A model generated the notes under the pieces. The model was not told the DNA's origin, did no database searches, and saw only the letters and a program-made list of their open reading frames with translations. A DNA stretch of 64,000 nt from Aquisalinus flavus (GTDB lineage Bacteria; Pseudomonadota; Alphaproteobacteria; Caulobacterales; Parvularculaceae). Both the position numbers and the translations under genes were made by a program. This document shows positions 1 through 8,061 of the stretch, in pieces. The DNA is taken from the NCBI RefSeq assembly GCF_022559625.1, contig NZ_CP042288.1, positions 1 through 64,000 on the forward strand. Reading direction: 5' to 3'. Every line of letters begins with the position of its first letter. Positions within the stretch are counted from its first letter, which is position 1.

Positions 1-58
1 CTGGAAATGCGTGAGTTTTGAATGCTTTAGCTGCATCAGCCAACCTTAGAGACGTTAA

Positions 59-448
59 TCTCCTAGGTCAGCCCCTAGATATAATAGACTAATTGATATT
101 TTCTTGGGCGTGACAACATATTCTCTTCAAAATCATTGGAGAACAACCTACGGGGAAGGTATTCAGGTTGAAATTGACGAGATCTATGCTGGTATAGATA
201 GTGATGGGAAGCATTACGTAATTCCAGTGCAAGCCAAAACCGGCAAAGACGAGATTGGTGTTGTTCAGTCGATACAAGACCACGAATGTTGTAAAGAAAA
301 ATTTCCGGGCTTGCCTGTAAGGGCAATTAGCGCTCAATTTGCCTCAGATGATGTAATTGCTATGTTTGAAGTGGTAATTGACAATTATGAAATGAAAATT
401 TCAAGAGAAAGACATTACAAGTTAGTGCCAAGAGACGACCTAGATTAG
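59..448 (+). pseudogene. 5'-truncated nuclease-like protein remnant
   Basis: The frame is open from just after a stop at 56-58 and runs to 448. The conserved-looking part begins before any convincing start: the only nearby start is TTG at 104, with no ribosome binding site, and family-like sequence (NRLIDIFLG) is read upstream of it. The core VEIDEIY...YVIPVQAK resembles the D/E-X(n)-QAK pattern of PD-(D/E)XK nuclease-fold proteins associated with restriction loci. A second frame at 15-88 (ending LLGQPLDIID) could be the preceding segment displaced by a frameshift. Base composition is clearly more AT-rich than the neighbouring ubiD gene, which suggests transfer and decay. The gene may begin left of the window, so truncation by the window edge cannot be fully excluded, although stops in all three frames in the first 60 bases argue for real damage. 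Confidence 0.4.
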
Positions 449-451
449 ATA

Positions 452-2008
452 TCACCAAATCCCTTTCCCACTCCCCGGCAGCCCCAGCGCCCCCCACATC
501 TCATCCACCTTGCGCACCACATCCGCGTCCATCCTGATCTCCTCGCCCCATTCGCGTTTGGTCTCCGGCGCCCACTTGTCGGTGGCGTCCAGCCCGATCT
601 TGGACCCTAATCCGCTTTCCGGGCTGGCGAAGTCGAGATAGTCTATCGGGGTGTTCTCGATCACCGTGATGTCTCTTGCCGGGTCCATCTTGGTGGAGAT
701 TGCCCACATCACGTCTTTCCAGTCGCGGGCGTTGATGTCGTCATCGACGACGATCACCCATTTTGTGTACATGAACTGGCGCAGGAAGCTCCAGGCGCCC
801 ATCATCACCCGCTTGGCGTGGCCGGGATAGGCCTTCTTCATACTGATCACCGCGATCCGGTAGGAGCAGCCCTCCGGCGGCAGCCAGAAATCGGTGATCT
901 CGGGGAATTGCTGGCGCAGCAGCGGGATGAACACCTCGTTCAGCGCCTCGCCCAGCACGCTCGGCTCGTCCGGCGGGCGGCCGGTGAAGGTCGACAGATA
1001 GACCGGCTCGCGGCGCATGGTGATCGCGGTGACGGTGAAGACCGGGAAGCGCTCGACCGAATTGTAATAGCCGGTGTGGTCGCCATAGGGGCCCTCATCG
1101 GCATAGTCGGTGAGGGAGACATGGCCCTCGAGCACGATCTCGGCCTCGGCGGGAACTTTCAATGGCACGGTCTTGCAGTCGACCAGCTCGGCCTTTTTGC
1201 CGCGCAGCAGGCCGGCGAACTGGTATTCCGACAGCGTGTCGGGCACCGGGGTGACGGCGGCGAGGATGGTGCCGGGGTCGGCGCCGAGCACGGCGGCGGC
1301 GGGCAGGGGCTCGGTCTTCTCCTTGCCCCAGCGGCGGTGATGCTGCGCCCCGCCGCGATGGGCGAGCCAGCGCATGATGGTCTGGGTCTTGTTCAGCCGC
1401 TGCATGCGATAGATGCCGAGGTTGAAATTGTCCTCGCGCTTGTCGGACGGCCCGCGGGTGACGATCAGCGGCCAGGTGATCAGCGGCGCCGGCTCACCCG
1501 GCCAGCAGGTCTGGATCGGCAGGCGGGTAAGATCGATATCGTCGCCCTCCCACACCACTTCCTGGCATGGCGCGGTGCCGAAGCTCTTCGAGCCCGGCTT
1601 CATGGCGAGCACCTGGCGGGCGAGCGGCAACAGGTCGAGCGCGTCCTTCAAACCGGCCGGCGGCTCCGGCTGGCGCAGAAAGGCCAGCGTCTCGCCGACC
1701 TCGCGCAAATCCTTGGCTTCGGTGCGGACCTGGTTACCCATGGTGACCGCGAGCGCCACGCGCCGGACCGTGCCGAACAGGTTGACGAGGACCGGGATCG
1801 GCGAGGGCTCGCCCGTGTCGAGCACCGGCTTCTCGAACAGGACGGCGGGGCCGCCCTCGGCAAGCAGCCGGGTCTGGATCTCGGTCATCTCCAGCACGGT
1901 GGAGACCGGGTGGCTGACGCGGACCAGCTCGCCCTCGCGCTCGAGCATGTCCATGAAATCGCGCAAGCTACGGTAGGGGCCGTGTTTGAGGGGTTTGGTG
2001 TCAGCCAT
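452..2008 (-). CDS. ubiD: UbiD family decarboxylase
   Basis: A 518-residue protein of full UbiD length. Family members decarboxylate aromatic or alpha,beta-unsaturated acids with prenylated FMN; the classic member acts on 4-hydroxy-3-polyprenylbenzoate in ubiquinone synthesis. The N-terminus ([18 protein letters not shown], residues 14-31) is the usual UbiD opening. The segment NLGIYRMQ (196-203) matches the prFMN/metal-binding region, and [11 protein letters not shown] (305-315) contains a conserved catalytic acid region. The C-terminal third ([13 protein letters not shown], then [12 protein letters not shown]) is also characteristic. The gene stands alone: no ubiX or other ubi gene is adjacent, so the true substrate is not shown by context. 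Its upstream region carries the long palindromic repeat at 2100-2188. Confidence 0.9.
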   Translation of the reverse strand: MADTKPLKHGPYRSLRDFMDMLEREGELVRVSHPVSTVLEMTEIQTRLLAEGGPAVLFEKPVLDTGEPSPIPVLVNLFGTVRRVALAVTMGNQVRTEAKDLREVGETLAFLRQPEPPAGLKDALDLLPLARQVLAMKPGSKSFGTAPCQEVVWEGDDIDLTRLPIQTCWPGEPAPLITWPLIVTRGPSDKREDNFNLGIYRMQRLNKTQTIMRWLAHRGGAQHHRRWGKEKTEPLPAAAVLGADPGTILAAVTPVPDTLSEYQFAGLLRGKKAELVDCKTVPLKVPAEAEIVLEGHVSLTDYADEGPYGDHTGYYNSVERFPVFTVTAITMRREPVYLSTFTGRPPDEPSVLGEALNEVFIPLLRQQFPEITDFWLPPEGCSYRIAVISMKKAYPGHAKRVMMGAWSFLRQFMYTKWVIVVDDDINARDWKDVMWAISTKMDPARDITVIENTPIDYLDFASPESGLGSKIGLDATDKWAPETKREWGEEIRMDADVVRKVDEMWGALGLPGSGKGIW

Positions 2009-2099
2009 GAGGGTCTCTTTTCGTTGGATGTCTCATATCTAACGGGTTTCGGCTGCGAGGGAAGGGACGGGGTGTCGCGATGTCATGGGTGCGGTGGTG

Positions 2100-2188
2100 G
2101 TCTTACCGGATATGAATCGTCAAGGACTGCCCGAAGGGCCGCCGCCTCCGGCGGGCTACGCTCCTTGACTATTCATATCCGGCAAGAC
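2100..2188. repeat. long inverted repeat, dispersed palindromic element (copy A)
   Basis: Two 27-base arms (2100-2126 and 2162-2188) pair at 25 of 27 positions around a 35-base GC-rich centre that can itself fold (GCCGCC facing GGCGGG). The inner arm ends are GTCAAGGA and TCCTTGAC. A related element with GTCAAGGC / GCCTTGAC ends and a similar GC-rich core lies at 51302-51370, so this looks like a REP-like or MITE-like family. There is no U-tract, so it is not a typical terminator, and it lies upstream of both flanking genes. Confidence 0.7.
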
Positions 2189-2207
2189 AATGGGCAGCCG
2201 TGCCGAC

Positions 2208-2226
2208 TAAGGCATACTATGCCTTA
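2208..2226. promoter_or_regulatory. 19-bp perfect palindrome
   Basis: TAAGGCATACTATGCCTTA has two perfect 9-base arms around a single central base. It lies about 140 bases before the lipoprotein start at 2369 and 200 bases before ubiD. Size and symmetry fit a dimeric repressor operator; the regulator is unknown. Confidence 0.35.
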
Positions 2227-2368
2227 GCGGCCTTGGCTGACAAAACAGGGGCGCCTCCGCGAGCGCAATTTTGCGGCGGCTCCCCAAAATTCCCTGACCC
2301 GTTTTCCATACCTTTCACGCTTACCTCACTGGAGAGAGTGCCTTTGCGCCTTAACAGGGAGAGCCCCC

Positions 2369-3475
2369 ATGCGCCGGATTGCCGTCATGCTGTTGAGTCT
2401 CAGTGTCGCGATTGCCGCCTGCGGGCCGGAGAGAAGCGACGCGGCCCAGACGGCTGGCCAGTCCTCTGCCCTAGCGGCTGGCAGCGGCAGTCAGCTGCGG
2501 CTGCAGCCGGCGAAGATCATGGACCCTTCCGGATTCGAGCAGCCGATGCTGGCGGCAAGCTCCGTCATTCCCGCCGGCTGGACGCCCCAGGGCGGGGTGA
2601 TCTGGCGCCAGGGCGATTGCACCATGGGCGCGACCAGCAATTGGCAGGCAACCGCGCCGGGCGAGGCGGCGGGCATCTTCCTGATGCCCGGCTTCGGCTG
2701 GCGGGCGAACACGATGGGCATGCCCGTGCCGCAGGATTGCGTGGCCGCGGCGTACCAGAGCGCGGACGAGGCCGCGGCCCATCTGGCCCGGCAAATGCCC
2801 GGCGGGCGCGTCGTCGCGATACAGGCCGCGCCGGAGATGAAGCAGGCGGCGCAGATGATGTCGAGCCAGATCTATAATGGCGATCCCAATTCGCGCACCT
2901 GGTTCGATGCGACCAGCGCGCGGATCGAGTACACCTATCAGGGCGCGCCCTATGAGGCGATCGTCAGCCTGATGACGTTTCACATGCTGATGACCATGCC
3001 CGGCTATGGCTTCGGGCCTGACAGTCAGGCGGCGGCGGGTGGCACGATGCTGGTCACCGCCTTTGCCGCGCGCAAGGGCACGCTGGAACAGCACATGCCG
3101 GTCTTCGATGCGTTCGTCGCCAATTACCGGGAGGACCCGGCCTATGCCCGGCGCATGGCCCAGCATCAGGCAAAGATGTCCGGCATCATGATGGAGGGCA
3201 GCCGCAAGCGGCACGAGGCGATCATGGAAGGCTACAGGGCGACCAGTTCGTCCTCGATCGACATCTGGCGCGGCTCCAATGATGACGCGATCCGGCGCAA
3301 GGAGATTGACGCGATCCGCGGCGAGGACACGTTCTCGGCGGACACGCCGAGCGGCGAGATTTCGCTGCCGTCGGGTTATTCCAGCGCGTGGCAGATGAAT
3401 GACGGGTCTTTCGTCGTCACCGACGACCAGTTCTTCGACCCGATGGACGGCAAGCGGCTGTCGCCGGCCTATTGA
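2369..3475 (+). CDS. Met-rich hypothetical lipoprotein
   Basis: A 368-residue protein with an N-terminal signal and a lipobox (AIAAC, Cys18), so it is probably anchored to a membrane facing the periplasm. The start ATG follows an AGGGAGAG ribosome binding site. The mature part is rich in Met and Gln, with Met-dense stretches around residues 160-220 (for example MLMTMP) and 270-290 (SGIMMEG), and ends in a segment rich in Gly, Ser and Asp. No enzyme motif was recognised. Met clusters can bind copper(I) in other proteins, but nothing here proves that. It has no clear operon partner; the next gene on the same strand starts about 270 bases downstream. Confidence 0.8.
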   Translation: MRRIAVMLLSLSVAIAACGPERSDAAQTAGQSSALAAGSGSQLRLQPAKIMDPSGFEQPMLAASSVIPAGWTPQGGVIWRQGDCTMGATSNWQATAPGEAAGIFLMPGFGWRANTMGMPVPQDCVAAAYQSADEAAAHLARQMPGGRVVAIQAAPEMKQAAQMMSSQIYNGDPNSRTWFDATSARIEYTYQGAPYEAIVSLMTFHMLMTMPGYGFGPDSQAAAGGTMLVTAFAARKGTLEQHMPVFDAFVANYREDPAYARRMAQHQAKMSGIMMEGSRKRHEAIMEGYRATSSSSIDIWRGSNDDAIRRKEIDAIRGEDTFSADTPSGEISLPSGYSSAWQMNDGSFVVTDDQFFDPMDGKRLSPAY

Positions 3476-3746
3476 GGTTTTCGTGCGTTGGCGTGAGCCG
3501 GAATCGGGTCCGGCCACGCCTTTATGAATGGGCCGGCAGTACAGGCTCACAAGCAGGCGCGCCGCGCACCCATGGTCCCGTTTTCCCAAAGCTGGTACCT
3601 GTTGGCGCGTCTGCCCTTTTTCTTTCTTTCCTGTTAACCAATAGGCAATCGACCTGGCCGCCTGTTTGCAAGGGTACCGGCATTGTTGCAGTCTTGTCCT
3701 TTCGCTGAGGGCAGCCGATAAGGCCAACAGGGACGAGAGGGGATTG

Positions 3747-5516
3747 ATGGGCGAACCACGCTACAGGCGGCCTGTTTCGGTATTGCGGACACTGCTGGCC
3801 GGCGCTGCCTTTGCGCTTGTCGTCAGCCTGCCCTTCCTGTGGCTGCACGAGGAGGCGGTGACCGCGCCCGTGGTCTTTCCCGGCGAGGCAATCGCGGCCG
3901 GGACGGTAGCGGCGGTTGACTGCCCGTTCCGGCACCGGCGCGATCCGGGCGTGACCTGTTACCGGGCCTATGTGCCGCAGGATCATGACGATCCGGCATC
4001 GCGCCCCATCTCTATCTTCGCGACGGTGATCGAACCGCTGGGCGGCGCGACGAAAGCCGATCCGTTCCTCTATCTCGAGGGCGGGCCCGGCTATGCCTCG
4101 GTCTTTCGCGGCTGGGAGGATTATGGCCCGTCCGGCAATGCGCGCTGGTTCTTTGGGCGCGTGCTCGACAGTGGCAGGGCCGTGGTGCTGGTCGATACGC
4201 GCGGGCTCGGGCTGGCCCAGCCGGCGCTCGATTGCCCCGGCCTCGACAAGGCCCAATGGGAAGAGCTGAAACGCCCGCCGGCGCAGCGCTCGACGGCGCG
4301 CGAGCGCACCGCGATGCAGGCCTGCCTCGAAGCGCTGACCGATAAGGGCGTCGCGCTCGATAGCTATCATTCCGGCCAGCTTGGCCGCGACCTCAAGATC
4401 CTGCGCGAGGGTCTGGGGCTCAACCAGTGGAATGCCTATGGTGTTTCCTACGGGGCGCAATCCCTGCTGGCCCTGCTTGAGGCCGACCGGGACGGCGTGC
4501 GCACGGCGACCTTCGATTCGCCGAGCTATGGCCGTCTCGACTTCTTGCCCGGCGACCAGGCGGCCTTCGACCGCGCGGTGGAAATGGTGGCGGCGTTTTG
4601 CGAGGAACGCCGAAGCGAGCTGTATCAGGATCTGGACGACAGCCCCGAGATTGCAATCTCCTATATGGACGAGACCTCAAACGATCCGTGCACAGGCAAT
4701 ACGCTGGCGCGGCTTGAACAGGTGCTGATCCAGCTCGACGAGCGCCCGCTGACGCTGCGCAACCAGCCTTTCGCCAATCCGGTATACCTGACGTCGCGCG
4801 AGGCGATCAGCCTGTTCCATGAAAAGCTCTATTCCGGTGATGGCTGGAAGGACTTTGCCTACATGCTCAGCCATTTCCAGCAGGCCAGGTCCGGCTATTT
4901 CGCCTCGCTGTCGCAAAATAATATCGACTGGTACAATTCCCTGTCATGGTCCTATCACGACGACACTTTCTCCTTTCCGGTCTATCTGGCGACGACGTGT
5001 ACGGAGAGTGATACGCGAACGCCGGCGCGCGGGTCGCCCTGGCCGCTGATGACGGCGGAGGACGCCGCCCTGCAGCGCGATGGCTGTGCCATGGCCGGGA
5101 CGGACTGGGACGGGCGGCGGTTCGATGCGTCGGACCATGCCGGTGTGCCGTCGCTCGTCGTCTCGGGCTGGCGCGATGTGATCACGCCGCCGGCCTATGG
5201 CGAGCAACTGGCAGCGGATATTGGCGGGCATTTCGTGCTCAACAATGAAGAGGCCCATGGCGTCGTGTTCTGGGCGTGGCAGGAATGCGAGCTCGACATG
5301 ATGGTCGCGTTTATGGACGATCCGGCGGCCGGGATCGATGCCGGTCTGTGCCTCGACCGGTGCCGCGAACAGGCCGGTCCCGTGCGCGACGAGGCGGCGG
5401 CTGGCGACAGGGTTTTCTGCCGCGACATCGCCGACAACGACGCGCTCAGCCAGATGATGATGTATCTGCAGGCGGAGGATTATCCGGGGAGCGTGCCGCA
5501 GGGCTTGCTGCCGTGA
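3747..5516 (+). CDS. alpha/beta hydrolase, tricorn-type (S33) peptidase family
   Basis: A 589-residue protein beginning at the ATG behind GAGAGGGG; a longer frame from 3666 lacks a ribosome binding site. One membrane segment or uncleaved signal lies at about residues 12-33, so the enzyme is probably exported. GGPGY (112-116) is the oxyanion region of prolyl-aminopeptidase-like enzymes. The nucleophile motif GVSYG (232-236) gives Ser234. A C-terminal TAP-like part supplies the probable acid Asp477 (GWRD) and His504 (EAHG). This is the pattern of tripeptidyl or prolyl aminopeptidases such as SlpD/TAP; the exact substrate is not evident. Its 3' end overlaps the convergent CPBP gene by 71 bases. 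Confidence 0.85.
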   Translation: MGEPRYRRPVSVLRTLLAGAAFALVVSLPFLWLHEEAVTAPVVFPGEAIAAGTVAAVDCPFRHRRDPGVTCYRAYVPQDHDDPASRPISIFATVIEPLGGATKADPFLYLEGGPGYASVFRGWEDYGPSGNARWFFGRVLDSGRAVVLVDTRGLGLAQPALDCPGLDKAQWEELKRPPAQRSTARERTAMQACLEALTDKGVALDSYHSGQLGRDLKILREGLGLNQWNAYGVSYGAQSLLALLEADRDGVRTATFDSPSYGRLDFLPGDQAAFDRAVEMVAAFCEERRSELYQDLDDSPEIAISYMDETSNDPCTGNTLARLEQVLIQLDERPLTLRNQPFANPVYLTSREAISLFHEKLYSGDGWKDFAYMLSHFQQARSGYFASLSQNNIDWYNSLSWSYHDDTFSFPVYLATTCTESDTRTPARGSPWPLMTAEDAALQRDGCAMAGTDWDGRRFDASDHAGVPSLVVSGWRDVITPPAYGEQLAADIGGHFVLNNEEAHGVVFWAWQECELDMMVAFMDDPAAGIDAGLCLDRCREQAGPVRDEAAAGDRVFCRDIADNDALSQMMMYLQAEDYPGSVPQGLLP

Positions 5517-6384
5517 CCGGATTGTTCCGGCGCCACCACCAGATCAGGCCGCAGCCGGCAGCCATCACGATGAACCCGCCGAGCCCCATGATCCCGTTCC
5601 AGATCCAGCCATCGCTGCTGGCGATGAACAGCAGCGACACGCCGGCAACGGCATTGATCGCGCCATGGAAGGCGCCTGCCGCCCAGGTCAGGCCGCGCTC
5701 GCGCATCAGGGCGACATAGGGCGTGAGCAGGACACAGAAGATCGTCATCAGGATCGGCCCGAGCACTGGCAGGCCGGGATAATTATAGCCCATGGCGATG
5801 ATCGGCGCATGCCACACGCCCCAGATCAGCCCGGTTGCGAGGCACATCGGCCAGAAGCCGAGAAAGGCCAGCCGGGGCTGCAGCCAGCCGCGCCAGCCCA
5901 GTTCCTCGGTAAAGGTGAGGAGGAATGTATTGATCACGATACCGAGCGGCAGGTTGACCGCAAACTGGATCATGACCAGCGTCTCCACCGGCATCGGCAG
6001 ATCGGCCATGTCGATATCCTGGGCGGCGAGGCTTGCTTCCAGCTGCGCCGCCATGGAGGCTGCCGGATCGGCAAAACCGGGCCCTGCGAGCGCGGCGATC
6101 AGAGCGGCAATGCTGACGACCAGGATCGCGGCCAGCCAGCCAGCCGCCGACCACGAGATGACCTTGAGCGCCGGCCTGCCGCTGAGGCCGAGAGTGCTGA
6201 GGAATACACTCCTGTCATAGATCAGCGTCATGATCAGCGCGCCGATGGCCGGGCCCAGCATCATCACGAACAGGTAGATGCCCGCGGTCGCGCCTGCGCC
6301 CTCGAACCCGCCGGCGGTGTAAAGCCGTCCGGCAACGGTCCAGCTGACCGCGAAACTGATGATCAGGAACAGGATGATCTGCAT
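5446..6384 (-). CDS. CPBP family intramembrane metalloprotease (CAAX/Abi type)
   Basis: A 312-residue polytopic membrane protein. The start at 6384 follows GGGAGGG; a longer upstream frame overlaps the end of ada and is unlikely. The three CPBP motifs are present: EELGWRG (Glu160-Glu161 and following Arg), WGVWHAP (His192) and FHGAIN near residue 249. These are the metal-binding and catalytic residues of Rce1-like proteases. The gene follows ada on the same strand after 38 bases, so the two may be co-transcribed. The last 71 bases overlap the convergent hydrolase gene. Function in bacteria varies (prenyl-protein processing, bacteriocin immunity); none can be assigned. Confidence 0.85.
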   Translation of the reverse strand: MQIILFLIISFAVSWTVAGRLYTAGGFEGAGATAGIYLFVMMLGPAIGALIMTLIYDRSVFLSTLGLSGRPALKVISWSAAGWLAAILVVSIAALIAALAGPGFADPAASMAAQLEASLAAQDIDMADLPMPVETLVMIQFAVNLPLGIVINTFLLTFTEELGWRGWLQPRLAFLGFWPMCLATGLIWGVWHAPIIAMGYNYPGLPVLGPILMTIFCVLLTPYVALMRERGLTWAAGAFHGAINAVAGVSLLFIASSDGWIWNGIMGLGGFIVMAAGCGLIWWWRRNNPVTAASPAARSPDNPPPADTSSSG

Positions 6385-6422
6385 GGCTCGCCCTCCCTTG
6401 CCCGGGGGAGCGTACCATGAAT

Positions 6423-7490
6423 TCAGGGGATTGGCTTCCTGGTTCCGGTCTCTGCCTTCAGCAGCTTCGCCTTGCGTTCCGGGCCCCAGCGATAGCCGGT
6501 CAGCGTCCCGTCCTTGCCGATCACCCGGTGGCACGGGATGATGACCGCGATGCGGTTGGCGCCGCAGGCGGCGGCAACGGCGCGGGTCGCGGTCGGGCGG
6601 CCTATGGAGGCGGCAAGCTCGCCATAGGTGACCGTCTGCCCCGCCGGTATCCGGCGCAGCGCCTGCCAGACCTGTTCCTGAAACGCCGTGCCTTGAATAT
6701 CCAGCGGCAGGCTTGCCGCCAGGTCAGGCCGCTCGATCGCGGCGAGGGCGGCATCGATCCATTGCCGGTAGGGCGAGCCGGGCTCGGCCTCTTCCAGGCG
6801 GGCCTTGGCGAAACGCCGGCTGAGCGCTGCGACGAGGTCGCGGTCGTCATCGCCAAGCTGGACGGCGCACAGACCCTTTTGCGTCGCCGCGACCAGGGTC
6901 CGCCCGAGCCAGGACGAGGCGATGGCATAGCGGATCACCTGCCCCGTGCCGCCACCCTTTGCCGCGCCCGGTGTCATGCCGAGGCGCTTGCCCGCCGCCT
7001 CATAGGCCCGGGATGGCGCGTTGAATCCGGCATCGTAAAGTGCATCGGTGACCCGGCCGGTCGCCTGCAGGGCCGTTTTCAGCCGTTCGTCGCGTACCGC
7101 ATCGGCATAGTGCCGAGGGGTGATGCCGAGCTGGCGCTTGAACAGGCGGGAGAGGTGGCCGGGTGTGAGCCTTGCCTGCGCCGCGAGGTCGCCAAGCCGG
7201 GGCGGCGTCTCCGCTGCTTCAATGGTGCGGCAGAGGCGCTCGACCAGTCCGGTGTCGCGGGCGGGCAGGCCCTGCCCGTCCGGCTGACAGCGCTTGCAGG
7301 GGCGCAGGCCCGCCGCCCGCGCCGCGCCGGGGGAGGTGAAGTAGCGCACATTCTCTCTTTTCGGCGTTCTGGCCGGGCATCCTGGCCGGCAATAGATGCC
7401 GGTCGAGATGACGCCGAGCCAGAAATGACCGTCCGCCGCCGTCGCGCGTGATGTCACCGCTTCCCATTTGCTGTCATCCGTATCGAACAT
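6423..7490 (-). CDS. ada: bifunctional DNA alkylation repair regulator Ada
   Basis: A 355-residue protein with the full Ada layout. The N-terminal zinc module has four Cys at 34, 38, 65 and 68, matching the E. coli residues 38, 42, 69 and 72; it accepts methyl groups from phosphotriesters and turns Ada into an activator. An AraC-type helix-turn-helix follows at about 85-185. The C-terminal O6-methylguanine methyltransferase has the acceptor motif PCHR with Cys320. It therefore repairs methylated DNA and activates the adaptive response. No alkA or alkB lies next to it; the CPBP protease gene follows on the same strand. Confidence 0.93.
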   Translation of the reverse strand: MFDTDDSKWEAVTSRATAADGHFWLGVISTGIYCRPGCPARTPKRENVRYFTSPGAARAAGLRPCKRCQPDGQGLPARDTGLVERLCRTIEAAETPPRLGDLAAQARLTPGHLSRLFKRQLGITPRHYADAVRDERLKTALQATGRVTDALYDAGFNAPSRAYEAAGKRLGMTPGAAKGGGTGQVIRYAIASSWLGRTLVAATQKGLCAVQLGDDDRDLVAALSRRFAKARLEEAEPGSPYRQWIDAALAAIERPDLAASLPLDIQGTAFQEQVWQALRRIPAGQTVTYGELAASIGRPTATRAVAAACGANRIAVIIPCHRVIGKDGTLTGYRWGPERKAKLLKAETGTRKPIP

Positions 7491-7741
7491 TTTTTCCTGT
7501 GCCCTGATAATGCCCTGAAAAAGGCCATGCTATGCCGCGGGCCGGGGTGTTCGCTTCCCGATATCCGCTGTCAAAACCGGCTTTCTCATAACAGCCGCGA
7601 GAGCGGGTGGGCGGCGATCTGGAATCGCCGCTAAGCCGTATTAACTGTGTATTCTGTGTTGTTCGATAGAATCGCTATTGCTGAATGTGACACTATATCT
7701 TAATCATTCGGCTCTGGGTTGGAACGGGTCAAGGGTAACAA

Positions 7742-7996
7742 ATGCTGGCGATATTTCATCAGGTCTTGGGGGGAATACTCTTCCTCGCCGGGCTTGTCGT
7801 GTTGCCGCTCCCCATCCCCTTCGGCCTGATCATGATCGTTATCGGCCTGGCGCTGCTCGCGCCTTACATCATTCCGGTGCAAAACGTCATCCGCACGCTC
7901 CGCCGGAAAAACGCCTCGATCAACGAAAAGCTGATCCGCTGGCGCAGCAACATGCCCCCGGTGATCCAGAAAACGATCGACAAGACGCACCCATAG
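7742..7996 (+). CDS. small membrane protein
   Basis: An 84-residue protein with two closely spaced hydrophobic segments (about residues 6-24 and 25-43) joined by LPLPIPFG, followed by a basic soluble tail that includes INEKLIRWRSN. The Pro/Gly-rich hairpin between helices resembles PGPGW-type small membrane proteins. No function can be assigned. The ATG at 7742 is preceded by a weak AAGGG element. It stands alone between ada and the convergent EAL gene. Confidence 0.7.
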   Translation: MLAIFHQVLGGILFLAGLVVLPLPIPFGLIMIVIGLALLAPYIIPVQNVIRTLRRKNASINEKLIRWRSNMPPVIQKTIDKTHP

Positions 7997-8023
7997 GGGC
8001 GCAGTTTCCGGAAAATGACGCGG

Positions 8024-8056
8024 CAAGCACCGGCCAAGCACTGGCCAAGCACTGGC
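8024..8056. repeat. three tandem 11-bp units
   Basis: CAAGCACCGGC followed by two copies of CAAGCACTGGC, contiguous, in the 65-base spacer between two convergent genes. It is noncoding and has no obvious hairpin with a T-run. Confidence 0.6.
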
Positions 8057-8061
8057 AAGGA

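Larger units (their letters stand above)
2009..2368. other. intergenic region with two palindromes
   Basis: A 360-bp spacer between the divergent ubiD gene and the lipoprotein gene at 2369. It holds a long inverted repeat (2100-2188) and a separate 19-bp palindrome (2208-2226). No small reading frame with a credible ribosome binding site was seen. Promoters for both flanking genes must lie here. Confidence 0.7.

Noticed and set aside
818..2227. 469-codon frame antisense to ubiD
   Set aside because: Composition and lack of motifs mark it as a shadow; UbiD is clear on the minus strand.
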